From the NCBI RefSeq assembly GCF_036323735.1, contig NC_086024.1, positions 75,527,924 to 75,591,923 of the forward strand: a stretch of DNA of 64,000 nt, read 5' to 3'. The DNA is from Rattus norvegicus. Its lineage: Eukaryota; Chordata; Mammalia; Rodentia; Muridae. Position numbers and translations under genes: made by a program. A model generated the notes under the pieces. The model did not search any database and had not been told where the DNA came from. It saw nothing but the letters and a program-made list of their open reading frames with translations. Of the stretch, positions 24,287 to 35,443 are shown piece after piece. The number at the start of each line of letters is the position of its first letter. Positions within the stretch are counted from its first letter, which is position 1.

Positions 24287-25140
24287 ATGGAATAGAATTG
24301 AAGACCCAGAAATAAACCCTTACACTTATGGATTCTTGATATTTGAGTAAGAAACCAAAACCATGCAATGGGAAAATGAAAACAGCTTTAACAATGGGTG
24401 CCGGTGTAATTGGATGTCTGCATGTAGAAGAATGCAAATAGAACCATATCTGTTACCCTGCCCAAGTCCAAGTGGATCAAAGACCTCAGTGTAAAACCAG
24501 ACACACTAAATCTAAGAGAAGAGAAAGTGGGGAACTGCCTTGAACTCACTAACATGGAAGACAAATTCCTGGACAGAACAGTAATATTCAGGAACTAAGA
24601 TCAACAGTTGATGAAGGGACCTCATGAAACTGAAAGCCTTTGCAAGGGTAAGGACACTGCTAACTGAACAAAATGGCAGCCCACAGAATGTGAGAAGATC
24701 TTCACCAACCCTACATCTAACAGAGGACTAATAACATATATATATATATACATATATATATGAAATTACACATCAACAAACTAAATAACCCAATTTAAAA
24801 AATAGGGTACAGATCTAAACAGAATTCTCAACAGAGGAATCTTGAATAGCCAAGAAGCACTTAAAGAAATGTTCAGTATCCTTAGTCATTAGGGAAATGC
24901 AAATATGACTCTGAGATTCTATCTTAAACTGATCAGAATGGCTAAGATCAAAACCTCAAGTGACAGCACTGGCAGGGATATGGAGCAAGGGGAACACTCC
25001 TTCATTGCTGGTAGGAGTACAGTCTTGTACAAGCACTTTGGAAATCAGTTTGGCGGTTTCTCAGAAAATTGGGAGTCGTTCTACTGCAGGACCCAGCTAT
25101 ACCACACCTGGAGATATACCCTCAAAGTTATCTTGATTTG
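24287..25140 (+). mobile_element. Decayed L1 ORF2 fragment, truncated at both ends
   Basis: It starts with the NRIEDPE-type motif (tggaatagaattgaagacc) and ends at the LLGIYP-type segment near 25130, so it covers the same ORF2 interval as part of the other two L1s. It is far more diverged, and no 3' UTR or A-tail follows. A TA-rich run lies at 24734-24765. No frame of length survives. It is an old L1 whose 3' end has been deleted or is beyond recognition. Confidence 0.85.
24734..24765. repeat. (TA)n tract
   Basis: Alternating TA/CATA units inside the decayed L1. Confidence 0.9.
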
Positions 25141-26559
25141 AGTACTATCTGTTGCCTGGTGAGCTTTGACTATACCATATGTGGTCAGCTTTTCTAATTG
25201 AAAAGGCAGCACAAAGAATGGATGTGACCTGTGTAAGGACAGTTAGCTACACTTGTCCATTATTTCCTTTTGCTGGAAGCCTGAGGGAAAGGTAGAACCC
25301 GCATGCTCATCACAAGATACATCTCTGTGGTGAGACATTGTCCCAGGACAAGTGAAAACTCAGAGGTTGGTGCACAAAAGCTGAGAGAGTGTAAGCCTCA
25401 GACGTGGATTAGTTCTAGTCCGCATGCATTCCAGGCTAAGTGGTTCACTCCTGCCTAGAAAATGAATATAAGTTTTAATTCAGAGAAAATATTAATCTGT
25501 GAACTCCATCCTGTGCCTTGCCTGCCATGCTTTACCATGATAGTGTAGTAGAGGCCCTCACAGCCCCAGAATTTGAATTATGGGCACTGATTAGCTGCCC
25601 ATAGAATATTATTAGCTTACCTGCATGCACTTACCTCACTACTTAATAAGCAAGAGGACCAATGAGAGGCTCTTGTTCCACTGAGACCATGGTTTACTCT
25701 TGATGCTCCTTAGGGGCTCAGGAAAGACTGAAGCAAGACCTCTACTCTTCTTCACACTGTTCTATTCCCCAAAAATATGAGGTATGATAGTCCTTCACCT
25801 GGCTGTGGTTGTGACATTCAGGGAGACTCTTCCTGATAGGAAAACTGGAAGTAGGCAGAGACTATTTCTAACTTCACATTCGTTTCCGCTGCCGCTGCCG
25901 CCTCACCTCAGGACCACTTTACTCGCAGCTTCCAGGAGTCACATGCAACCTCTTTTCTTCAGTCTGCACAGAAAACAGCCTGAAGGCTGGATTCATGCAA
26001 AGCTTGAGAGAGGAAAACCTACAGACAAAGGGGGCGTTTGTTTTTTGAAAAACAAGAAAAGTACTATAAATCCAATAAAACCTCAATAAAAATAAAATAA
26101 ATATTGGTTATTGTATCATCTGGGAAGGTCAAAATAACTTTTTAAAAGTTCTGTTCTGAAGAAGTTTAGATAAAGGAGAATGAAATCAGAAAGAGCAGAT
26201 CATTGAAGTCAAAGATTTGCATCCTTGGGGTTTTGTTCCAGATTTATGCTTTCTAGTAGAAGCAACAAAAATATCCTTTCATAGAGTAATACTTAGATAA
26301 CTGATACATCTGTAATAGCTCAATAACTTTTACACACACACACCTTGGGCACACTCTGTTATACTGACTCAATTATGGGTTCTCTTTTAACTCTTTTCTT
26401 ACAGCACCATGGAGATAGACACTAGAATTGTCTGAAGAGGCAGTGAAGTTTAGAGAAGTATACTTGTTAGGATAAACCAATACTGTAACAAGCCCTTATT
26501 ATTTTTAATCATATAAAATCCCATTGACAGCAACATTGGAACCAAAGGTGGATTTAGTT

Positions 26560-26640
26560 TCTACTCCGTATATGGATGACCCCAAGTCCTCTATAAGAGC
26601 AGCAAGTGCTCTTAACCAGTGAGTCATCTCTCCAGTCTCC
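26560..26640 (-). mobile_element. B2/B3 SINE head fragment
   Basis: 'agcaagtgctcttaaccag' followed by 'gagtcatctctccagtctcc' is the complement of the tRNA-like head of B2/B3. Confidence 0.65.
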
Positions 26641-27211
26641 TTTATTCGGCGGTTTTTGCTAGGATCATTTCAGTCTTCTTCAGATGGGCTTTAGCTCTGC
26701 TAACCTCAGTTATGCTAACCCCTATTCTACAGCTCTGCAAGCTTGTCTTTTAAGCATGCACATATGCTTATATTACTTTTTGGCTTACAAGTTCCAGTAA
26801 GTTCCATGAATAAAACTCACCATGCTCGGCTAACTCAGGCTCTAAGGAATGCACACCTGTCTGCCCTTCTGCTGGTCCTTTTTGTAAACCCCAGACAGTT
26901 TTCTGAATACCTCACTCTCTCCTTACCTTCCTGGCTCCAACCGGACTATGTATTTCCTGCTTCTCCGCTTGTCTGAATTACATGCATACTTCGAGAACCG
27001 TCCAAGCATTATCTTTTCCTAGAAGTCTTTCAGCTCTACCTCCAGCTAGCACTAACTGTCCCTTTGATTCACTTAGGGACTAGATGCAGCTAACAGCAGT
27101 CAGCTGCAACTGCTTAGCTAGCTTTAAGGAAAACCAGTCAGTGGAGAGGATTAGGTGCCCGTAAAATTACTGGAAGTGCAGGAAGGCTGTAGGCCATTTC
27201 TAAAAGCAATT

Positions 27212-27283
27212 CCCAAGCTCACACTACAGAGCTTGCCCAAGCTCACACTACAGAGCTTGCCCAAGCTCACACTACAGAGCTTG
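27212..27283. repeat. Perfect 24-bp tandem repeat, three copies
   Basis: Three identical 24-bp units lie head to tail at 27212-27235, 27236-27259 and 27260-27283. Each unit contains aagctc and gagctt, so it can form a short hairpin. Read in frame, it gives an eight-residue KLTLQSLP repeat in a frame I do not consider coding. Confidence 0.95.
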
Positions 27284-27699
27284 CCCACCAAGGACTATGC
27301 CTCTGCCACAACTGGAACTCTAGAAAATACAGAATGTACTTAAGGTCAAGGTTCACAGTGCCTCTGCTAAGGTCTTCATGGTACCCAGAATCTGGGGACT
27401 AGACACTGCCACTACTGAATAGTCAACAGCTGGATGGACAGTGTGCTCGGTCTCTCACTGCTTTGCTCATCTTCCAGTTCTCTCTGCTGTTTGGCACAGG
27501 CAAGGTCCATATATGATGCTATGAAGAACCCAGAAATTCTGTCATTTGTTTTCTAGTCCCTACCTCAGGGACCAGAAGGTACGCTAGAAGGGGGTTGAAA
27601 TAAAAGAGAATTAACTCGTGGAGACAGTCTCCTACTCTCCTCTGATCTCCTGTCATCCTGTGGTGTTACCTTCTGCTCAGTGTCCCCTTAATTGCCTAA

Positions 27700-27822
27700 T
27701 TACCCCCTGGTCTCATTAATTGGACTGTAACCTTCTTGCAGGCAAAAATTTTTCTTGTACATCTGTGAATTGTGCCTGGCACATGACAGATTCTCAGCAA
27801 GTATTCATTGAATGAATAAATG
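27700..27822 (+). mobile_element. L2 LINE 3' end
   Basis: It shows the typical L2 3' end: 'ggactgtaaccttcttgcag', then 'gcctggcacatgacaga', ending in the GAATGAATAAATGAA type tail. Confidence 0.75.
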
Positions 27823-28822
27823 AACAAATATATTAGCATTATCTTGGAATTTTCCTTTTCACTAGCAAAATACTCTTATAAATCCCTTGTCACACAAACT
27901 CTACCCAGAAGCTCTCATCTTTCTACTGTGAGACCCTTTGTGAGTTGCTCCACTCTGCAGCACCCATCAGTATCACCCCATACCCACCTTCCCAACTCAC
28001 CAATCTCACCATGCCTCTCAGAGCATCTAGTAACTAACGTTTCCTTCAGGAACCGTGCAAAGACCTAGGCGTAACATTCTTATTCTTCTTCCTGTTCACC
28101 ATGGCTTCAGTTTATACCTCTATCTGTGCTGGCTAAGGGACCTGGCTGCTTAGGTTGGCCTCAGTTTCCTAACTGTATTCACTTTGGAAATCTGACTTAA
28201 ATACCCTTATCCTAGGGTAGTTGTCATACTTACTGTTTAATCCTACAACTCCACATCAGATCAGCCCTGCCTTTTAGTGTTGGGCAGGGCCTTGGGGGCT
28301 CCACACAAGTGTTTCTAGGACCTCTAAAGGGAATAGAGGAAGACCAGCAACTAACGTTCTGCCCTCCACATGGTCCTTCAAGCAGCACAGCTCTGCTCAG
28401 TAGGGTTCACCTTTCGTTTTTGTTAACACAAATGTTTATATTTCTATGGAAAAGAGGAAAATACTTTTAAGAGGAAGTTTGGGTGAGGGGCGTGTATATG
28501 TGTGTGTGTGTGTGTGTACACAGGTGGGAGCACACACATGTTTGTGCAGATGTGCACACCTGCACATGCACATGTGACAATCAGAAGTTATGTCTTCCTC
28601 TGTCACACTCACTAACCCTGGAGTCTGCTGTTTCAGCCAGCCTGGCTGGTCAGCAAGTCCTCAGAACCAACCTGTCTTCTTCCTCCCTTCTGTGGACGCC
28701 CCACCCCATGCCCAGACTTTACACAGGTGAGAGGGATGCAAGCTTGGGACTTGGTATTCCACCCACAAATCCTTCATCTTAATCAATTTTAATCTTCGTC
28801 AATCGTAGTTCTGTTTTTCATA
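27823..28822. other. Single-copy non-coding stretch with a (TG)n patch
   Basis: A (TG)n run lies at about 28499-28518, inside a TG/CA-rich patch to 28580. Nothing else recognised. Confidence 0.45.
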
Positions 28823-28892
28823 GTCCTGAGAACTGAACTCCAGGACTAACGTGATAGGCAACCACTCTCCCGCTAAGCTGCACTGCCAACCC
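28823..28892 (-). mobile_element. ID/B4-like SINE fragment
   Basis: 'actgaactccaggactaac' and 'ccgctaagctgcactgcc' form the complement of the ID/B4 head, well diverged. Confidence 0.55.
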
Positions 28893-31575
28893 AAAACTGA
28901 GTTCCAAAGCTCCTGGAGGCCTAGCACTCACTCTCAGGCATGCAGATGAACTATGTGCTTGTCTCCTACTTTGTCTCGTTTGAACCGCCTGTGTTTAATC
29001 AGATAGAGACAGCCAGTAGGCATGTGTCCATTCGGATTGAAGAGATGATGCTTGAGGAAGACAATGGACATCAATTCCAAGCAAATGGATTTTTTTTTTA
29101 AATTTTCCCATGATGGCTGAAGTAGCTCCTAGAGGCTGTTACAAGACTAAGTTCTAATACAAGCCACCAAACGTCAGTTTACACCAGGCAGTGAGACACT
29201 GCCTTCCAAAAGTCCCCCTGAAGGGAGGGTCATCACCAGGAAGGACACAGATCACACAATGGTACTGGCCCTTCCACAGAAGACCCTGCAGGTCCTTTTG
29301 ACCTCAGCACCGCCGTGATCTCCTGTTGTAATTAGAAACAGGCCACACTGAGACTCCAGATGGCTCAGTCTCAGGATTCTTTGAGACTGTAATATCAGCA
29401 GTATTTTTTTTTTAAACTTGGAAAACAAATTGGTCTGATGCCTTTCTATTGAATTGCTTGCTGTCTGCCTCTGACTAAGGTCCCTGAGGCAGTTTAGACA
29501 GGCAGCTCTAGGACTGCTGTGTCTGGTCCCTGAGCCAATGGCGCTTCCTGAAGCGAGGTTGGCCTCTCCCGGGCAAAGGTTTGCTGGAGCAGCACATTTA
29601 GAGGAGAATTTCCAGCTTTTGCTCCTTAGTAGTAAACGGGAACTCACTGGAAGGCAGTGGTAAATTGTGGGGCCCCTTTATAGCTGTCTCTGGGTGGACA
29701 GTGTTTTGTTTTTGTTGTGTTTTGCTTGCCTATTTCACATCGACTTTGACTGTAGATTGAGACTTCCCTCTTAGAAGTTAAATGAACATAACTATCACTC
29801 CCAGAAAAGCTATCTTTCTACAGGAAACCGAGAAGACTGCTCATATTTCCCTGTCTTGGGACCATCCATATTAGCAGGGGAACTTAAACTGATCCTAGGA
29901 TTGTCACAGTTTTAAAAGAATTCTGACACAATAAATTTAGAAACAATTTGTTTGATCACTTAACTAGAACAAATATCAATCTACTGGAAATATTTTATAA
30001 GATGAATAAGTATTAGATGCACCTTGATAATTTAGTTTTATTAATATTATTGATATTATTTCAAGTAATGATTCCATTTCAGGGGAAAATGGTTGGCCCA
30101 AGTAACTCATTGAATTCCCCTTTGCCTTTCTACTTCAGACATGGTGGTTTAATTAAAGGCAAATAGCACCATATTTTGTTAATAGGGAGAAGTGTTTGAG
30201 TTCATTACTTTGTATATTAGATTAAGGAGACATACTCAAAAATCAACTCTGAAGACATCTTTATATCAAGACAGAATATTCTTCGTAACCAGTTAGCCGT
30301 CTGATAAAAGTCTGAACTGAAGAAGAACAGATAAATTTTGTTGTAGATATCAGTTAACATTGCTATTCATGTTAAATACATGGCTTACATGCACACTGTA
30401 GATTTGTGATCCTCAGAATAGGTTTTGTGTAGCTTACTGTGTCTCCTGTCCCTTAGCTGGTTTTATACATATGCACATTATGTCTTTGCTTCCTAATCCT
30501 AGCTGTCACCCTGCTGCCTTTGAAATGGCAGTTGAGGAATAGGCTTTCATTTGCACTCAACCACTGTCCTATACAAGATCAGTTTTCAAAGTCTGGCAAA
30601 ATCATTAGGTGTTCCATTGCTTAAATTTGATGCTTCATTAACAAGATAGTTATTTGGAATTTCCAACTTGGTGAATAAGAATTTATCTAATTGCCCATGT
30701 CTTAGTTAATAGGACTAGAAACCCAGATCATATATGTTATAAGCATATGGCCCCTTTTATGACTCATCACTTGAGATATGTAAATGGTGTCACCATAGAA
30801 GCAGCAGAAGGAAGCATGAAAATATGTGATATAATTATGTTTAAGAAAAGAAATAGTCAAATATGTTATCCAAGATCAGATCTAAAAGCATCATGAAACT
30901 TCTCGTGTGAGGCTAAGGATAAAATAATGCTATATTTTATATTCTCAAACAAATATGTTCCAAATGCAAAGTCCAGGATTTAACAGACTGTCATAGGGGA
31001 TATGGAAATGCTTAGCAGAACACAATCTTTGATGCAAATGTCACAGTTCCAGAAATTGCTTGGTAGCCTTGAGCAGCCTTTGAAATTTGGTTCATATGTT
31101 GGGCTTGTCAATACCCTTCCCATGCTGCCAGAGGCTTAAAATCGGTTCCTTTTGGGTTCACTTGGATGAAGGAGAGCAGAAGTTCTTGCTCAGTCATCAC
31201 ATGTACAAGGCAACATCTGATCCCTGCTAATGTTTGCTTGCATTTCTGCTTTCCGAGTACATTAGGTAACCGTAGAAATGAACTTTCTGGTAACCCAAAG
31301 GTGCAAATAGCTAGGTAGACACATTGCTTGAACTAATAACAGCTGAGATGCTCCAACTGTGAAAATGCGAAACCCTTTCCCATGATAGGTAAAGTTATGC
31401 TCCTGATACCCACTTTCTGATGCTAGCAGCTCTGGCTTTCCTATCCCGCATGTTAGCCTTTCTAAACCTTCTATAATACAGCAACTGAAGGGATAGCAGC
31501 TAATACATGAGAAGCTTGCTGGAGCACTAATGGTTTTACTAGCACTCTGAATGTTACCAAATTTCTGTTGTGGTT
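28893..31575. other. Long repeat-poor, AT-rich stretch
   Basis: From about 28900 to 31000 I recognise no SINE or LTR, which is unusual for this window. 29890-30450 is AT-rich with clean single-copy character. A segment near 31320-31450 faintly resembles the old LINE-1 3' region seen at 2620. No coding evidence. Confidence 0.45.
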
Positions 31576-31594
31576 AAAAAAAAAAAAAAAAAAA
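31576..31594. repeat. A19 homopolymer
   Basis: Nineteen consecutive A. It could be the tail of an unrecognised retrocopy ending at 31575, but I see no matching target-site duplication. Confidence 0.9.
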
Positions 31595-32165
31595 GCGGCA
31601 GAACTGGTTCCTGCAAGTGCCCTGGCAGTCAAGCTATCTTGATAGTTCTGGCTCAAGTGCTAACTTAGCTCAGCGGGCTCCATGCTGCCCCCTACTACTT
31701 TCTGGCCCACTGTGTGCAAGCCATTCCAACATGGCCCTCTGTCAGGCTGCCCCGCCCTCACTCACAGCTCTCTTAGCTGGTTTCTACCACAATAGGCATA
31801 TGCATCCCAACTCTGTGGTGGCCCTGGTGCATCCTGCCACCATACTCTTGAACTCAATTAAGTCGCCACATGAAAGAACACATCACACAATATCCTCTGA
31901 TCCAATTGATAAGATATAATTTGTCCATCTAGACAACACAAAATCCTATACACATCCATCCTTTGAGAATAGTCATAAGAACCTGTAATGTGCAGAGAGG
32001 AATCTTAACATCCACTGCCATGTTCTCTTAGCTCCCTCCTCCTCACTCTGGCTTCCTCTTCCTCTCTAAGACTTTTCTCATACCCATCCTTCCTTCTCGT
32101 CTAATGAAAGGCCTCGTAACTGCCTTTACTTGCATAGTGACATCAAGTAGACTTCCAAAAACAGT
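31595..32165. other. Single-copy non-coding stretch
   Basis: Nothing recognised. Confidence 0.4.
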
Positions 32166-33021
32166 TGTCTTAGGGTCTTGGTATAAAGAGACACCAAGCC
32201 CAAAGCAACTTTTTTTTTTGGTGACTGGAAAGTATATATAAATGTATAATAATTCAAATTCTAGAAAGTAGACATCATTAATATATTTTAAATATGAGCA
32301 TGTGCATTAAAATACAATACTTGATGTACCCAAATGTAAGACTAATATTTAGTTTAGAGCCCTAAATTTGATGTATTCTGCTGCAATTTAGATACACAAC
32401 AAAACAGCATTTAGCATGCAGCACCTGATAAATACATATAACTAATTAAAACTTTAAAATGAAATAAATATAACTGTAGGTCTAAACACCTCCATATTAC
32501 AAGTTTGATAAAACTGATCTTTATGTATTCACACTCTTGAATATAATTAATGCTCAGTATGTTGAAAGATGTATGAGTGAACAGAGGTATGATAGTATTT
32601 GCTGCTAGTTGTACTTTTCCCTAGGTAAAACATAATGGATATTCCCTAGGTGTGATATATTAAGTATCTATAATAATAAAAATATTTACAAATATCAATT
32701 GCAAAGCAACTTTTATAAAGGAAAACATTTAATTGGGTCTGGCTTATAGTTTCAGAGGTTCAGTCCATTATCATGGCAGGAAGCATGGCAGCATCCAGGC
32801 AGACATGGTATAGAAGAAGGAGCTGAGAGTTCTATATCTTTATCTGAAGACAGCCAGGAAAGAACTGACTCTTCGGTACTGGGTGGAGCTTGAGCACTAG
32901 GAGTCCCCAAAACCTGCCTACACAGTGACACACTTCCTCCAACAAGGCCACACCCATTCAATAAGGCCACACCTCCTAACAGTGCCAGTTTCCATTAGCA
33001 AAGCATATTCAAACCACCACA
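32166..33021 (-). repeat. 3' LTR of the provirus, split by an insertion
   Basis: It starts tgtcttag and ends ccaccaca on the plus strand (reversed TG...CA). Removing 32212-32701 and one duplication copy leaves about 355 bp, aligned along its length with the 5' LTR. Hallmarks are 'tggcaggaagcatggcagca' and 'caacaaggccacacc'. A short stretch, 33022-33067, then repeats the LTR start in diverged form. Confidence 0.8.
32212..32701 (-). pseudogene. Antisense retrocopy of an unidentified transcript 3' end
   Basis: A T-run at 32211-32219 (an A-tail on the minus strand) is followed by about 480 bp of AT-rich sequence that is not part of the LTR. It is bounded by identical caaagcaactt copies at 32201-32211 and 32702-32712. 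With the adjacent T-run the insertion junction reads like an L1 endonuclease site (tttt/at). The content looks like a mammalian mRNA 3' UTR, AT-rich with no frame. It lacks a canonical AATAAA close to the tail. I recognise no repeat family in it. The source gene is unknown. Confidence 0.75.
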
Positions 33022-33067
33022 AGAATAGAACATTTCTACCCTTCAACTTTGAGTGTATTCAAACCAT

Positions 33068-33544
33068 TGTGAGGTCTAAATTGAACCTCTTCCAGGACCT
33101 CTTGAATGAGACACTCGGAGGTGGTGATCGATGCAAAAGCAAGAGGAGTTTAATTCTGACCTGTCGGGGTCATCCCACTTCAAGGGGAGATGACCCTGAG
33201 CAGACTCTAACAGGGAGTTATATACCTTGCAAACAATTGGGGCAGAATTCAAACAATGGTAACCAGGCAGGGTACTATTGATGAAGCAAAGTGACCTTCA
33301 AGCTGACTCGTGGCCAGTGGACCATTCTGGACTTTCCAAGAGAGAGGACGGTTAGGAGTCGGGGCTGTGGGGGGTGGGAGGTTGGTTGAAAGTCACAGGT
33401 GGCTTTGTTTGACAGTTTGACTTACAGTTGCTCCAGGAACTAATCTAGCCCTACCCTTCCTGGAAGGGAGGGGTCTTTGTGCTTGGAGGTTTGTGATAGA
33501 ATTTTCCCACTGGCCTTAGATTGACCCCAACTTCGACCCTTTCA
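33068..33544 (-). mobile_element. Solo retroviral-type LTR, probably class II (ERVK-like)
   Basis: On the minus strand it runs from tgaaagggtcgaag to cctcaca, giving TG...CA ends over 477 bp. It has a TATATAA at 33224-33218 and an ATTAAA polyadenylation signal at 33154-33149, followed by 'cttgcttttgcat', so U3, R and U5 can be told apart. Flanks ccat and ccac suggest a short duplication. No internal viral sequence remains. Confidence 0.75.
33218..33224 (-). promoter_or_regulatory. TATA box of the solo LTR
   Basis: TATATAA on the minus strand lies about 65 bp upstream of the LTR polyadenylation signal, the usual LTR arrangement. Activity is not implied. Confidence 0.55.
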
Positions 33545-34639
33545 CCACTACATTCCACTCCCTCTTCCCCATAGGCTTATTCAAACACATAAGTCTATGG
33601 GGGCCATACCTAGCCATAGGATATTCCAAAATTCATTTATTCCAACTTCAAAAGTCCCCATAGTCTATTTCACAGTCTCAACAATGTTTAAAAGTTCAAA
33701 GTTCATACTCTCTTTTGAAATCTCTTAATTGTAATTCTGTATAAAATCAAAATAAAAAAGCAGAGCATACACTTCCAACATCAAAGCATATATATTACTA
33801 TTCCAAAACATTAGTGAGGAAATACTGGACCAAAACAAGACTAAAAATCAGCTGAGCAACTCCAAACTCTGCACCTCCATGTCTGATATCCAACTCCTTT
33901 CAGCTTTGTTGACTACAACACACATCCTTCTCCTGGGCTGGCTCCACTCCCTGTCAGCAGCTTTCCTTGGCAGGTATCCCATGGCTCCGGCATCTCTAAC
34001 ATCTTGGGGTCTCCAAGGTAACTTCAACATTACAGCTTCTTGCTCCAATTTCTGGGATCCACACATGATTTCTAGGCTCCTCCAAAGGGCTTGGGTCACA
34101 CCTTCAACTGTGCCTTCTGTAGCTCCCCAGAATCTGGTTCACTCCATTTCACTGTTGCTCCTATGCTTGGTGGTCATCCCATGACACTGGTATCTCCAGC
34201 GTGCTGGGGTTTTCACTGCAACTAGGCTTTACCAATAGCCTCTCATAGGCTCTCTTCATGGTAGAAAGCATCAACTTATCTGCATGACCCCTTCAGTTCT
34301 GGGCAGTCAACTGCAACTGAGGCTGCACCTTCACCTAGCCTCTTACAGTGCAAAGCCTCAATGACTCTATATGACCTCTTAATGCCTTCAAACTTACTAC
34401 TACCCAGGTAGTACAACTACACCATGAGGTACAGCCTTGGCTATCTCTGGAACACATCTTCTCTGTGCTCTCAGAAAACACTTCCCAGAGGATTTCACCT
34501 CAGTGATCTCTTCTAATCACTGCTAATTTCTTAGCTCCAGCCAACCTGCATCCCAGTAACCCCAGCTTCCAATTTCTGCTGCTTGCTGGAGTTGGAACAT
34601 GCTCTCCTTGTTCTGCTATATCTGTCACTGCCTAAGCTT

Positions 34640-34750
34640 GGCTCTCCTGGAACTTGCTTTGTAAACTGACCTTGAACTTGAGAGTTCTGCATGCCTCTGT
34701 CTCCTGAGTTATGGGATTAAAGACATGTACCACCATGCTTTTCATAGCCC
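34640..34750 (-). mobile_element. B1-like SINE, truncated, reverse orientation
   Basis: 'tggctctcctggaacttgc', 'tctgtctcctgagttatgg' and 'gattaaagacatgtaccacc' form a reversed B1 lacking its A-tail side. Confidence 0.7.
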
Positions 34751-35420
34751 AAGCTTTTCATAGCCACTAAGCCTCACAATCTGGATCAAAAGCATATGTC
34801 TTCCAGCCTTACAAGCTAGATCGCAGGTGTGCCCTCCATTTCTGGATTGTAGTTCATTCCAGATTAAAAGTCCAAATGAAAACACTAACCAATTCATAAT
34901 AATGCCCAGCATGATATAACTGCCCCTTGTTTACCTGCAAACACATAAACAATAAGCTTAGCTGGGTGGGATCTTGCCCTGAGGTCACCCCTTCCTTCAT
35001 CGATTTATCACCTTGAACATAGGATTTAGCTCCATTCCATCTCCTGGTGCCCCTTTAATACTTGAACCATACATTTTTTATTTTTCATTTCTAAGCTTGC
35101 TACACTTGATCAAAATATTCTTCATGAGAATAAACCAGAGGACAAAGTCTATGCTGGGCTGTTTTAAAACTTCTATTGTCAGTGAAATTAATCTGAATCT
35201 CTGTACCTTAGCCTCAGGCAGACTCTTCAGACAAGTGCAAAAAAGCAGCCACATTCCTTACCAAAACATCACAAGAACAGTCTCTAGGCCACATCCTGAA
35301 ATTCCTCTCCTCTGGACCCTCCTGAGCCAGCAGGCCTCCACAGTTTAAAATACTCTCAGCACCAAGTCCTAAGATCCACGTTCCTCCAAACAAAAGTACG
35401 GTCAAGCCTATCACAACAAT

Positions 35421-35439
35421 ACCCCAGTCCCTGGTACAA
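35421..35439 (-). promoter_or_regulatory. Primer-binding-site-like segment (tRNA-Leu type)
   Basis: On the minus strand it reads ttgtaccagggactggggt, close to the tggtaccagg-type site used by ERVL/MaLR elements and complementary to a leucine tRNA 3' end. It sits about five bases from the 5' LTR, as expected. Confidence 0.55.
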
Positions 35440-35443
35440 CTTC

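Larger units (their letters stand above)
25141..27699. other. Single-copy non-coding stretch
   Basis: A short B2/B3-like reverse fragment is likely at 26560-26640 ('gtgctcttaaccagtgagtc'). The 24-bp triplicated repeat at 27212-27283 is listed separately. Otherwise nothing recognised. Confidence 0.45.
33545..35443 (-). mobile_element. Internal region of the MaLR/ERVL-type element
   Basis: This is the non-coding body typical of this rodent retrotransposon group. It includes 'gtctatgggggccatacc', 'ctcctttcagctttgttgac' and 'ggcaggtatcccatggctcc' on the plus strand. A purine-rich tract (complement of 33553-33572) abuts the 3' LTR start. No frame with gag, protease or polymerase motifs exists. 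A B1 SINE sits at 34640-34750. Confidence 0.7.

Noticed and set aside
27212..27283. Regular repeats considered as a CRISPR-like array
   Set aside because: The 24-bp units are directly adjacent with no spacers, and the DNA is mammalian.
31576..31594. A19 run as the tail of another retrocopy
   Set aside because: No matching direct repeat found upstream of a plausible insert, and no polyadenylation signal just before it.
33545..35443. Possible retroviral gag/pol genes between the LTRs
   Set aside because: No frame of useful length and no recognisable motif. This matches a non-coding MaLR-type interior.
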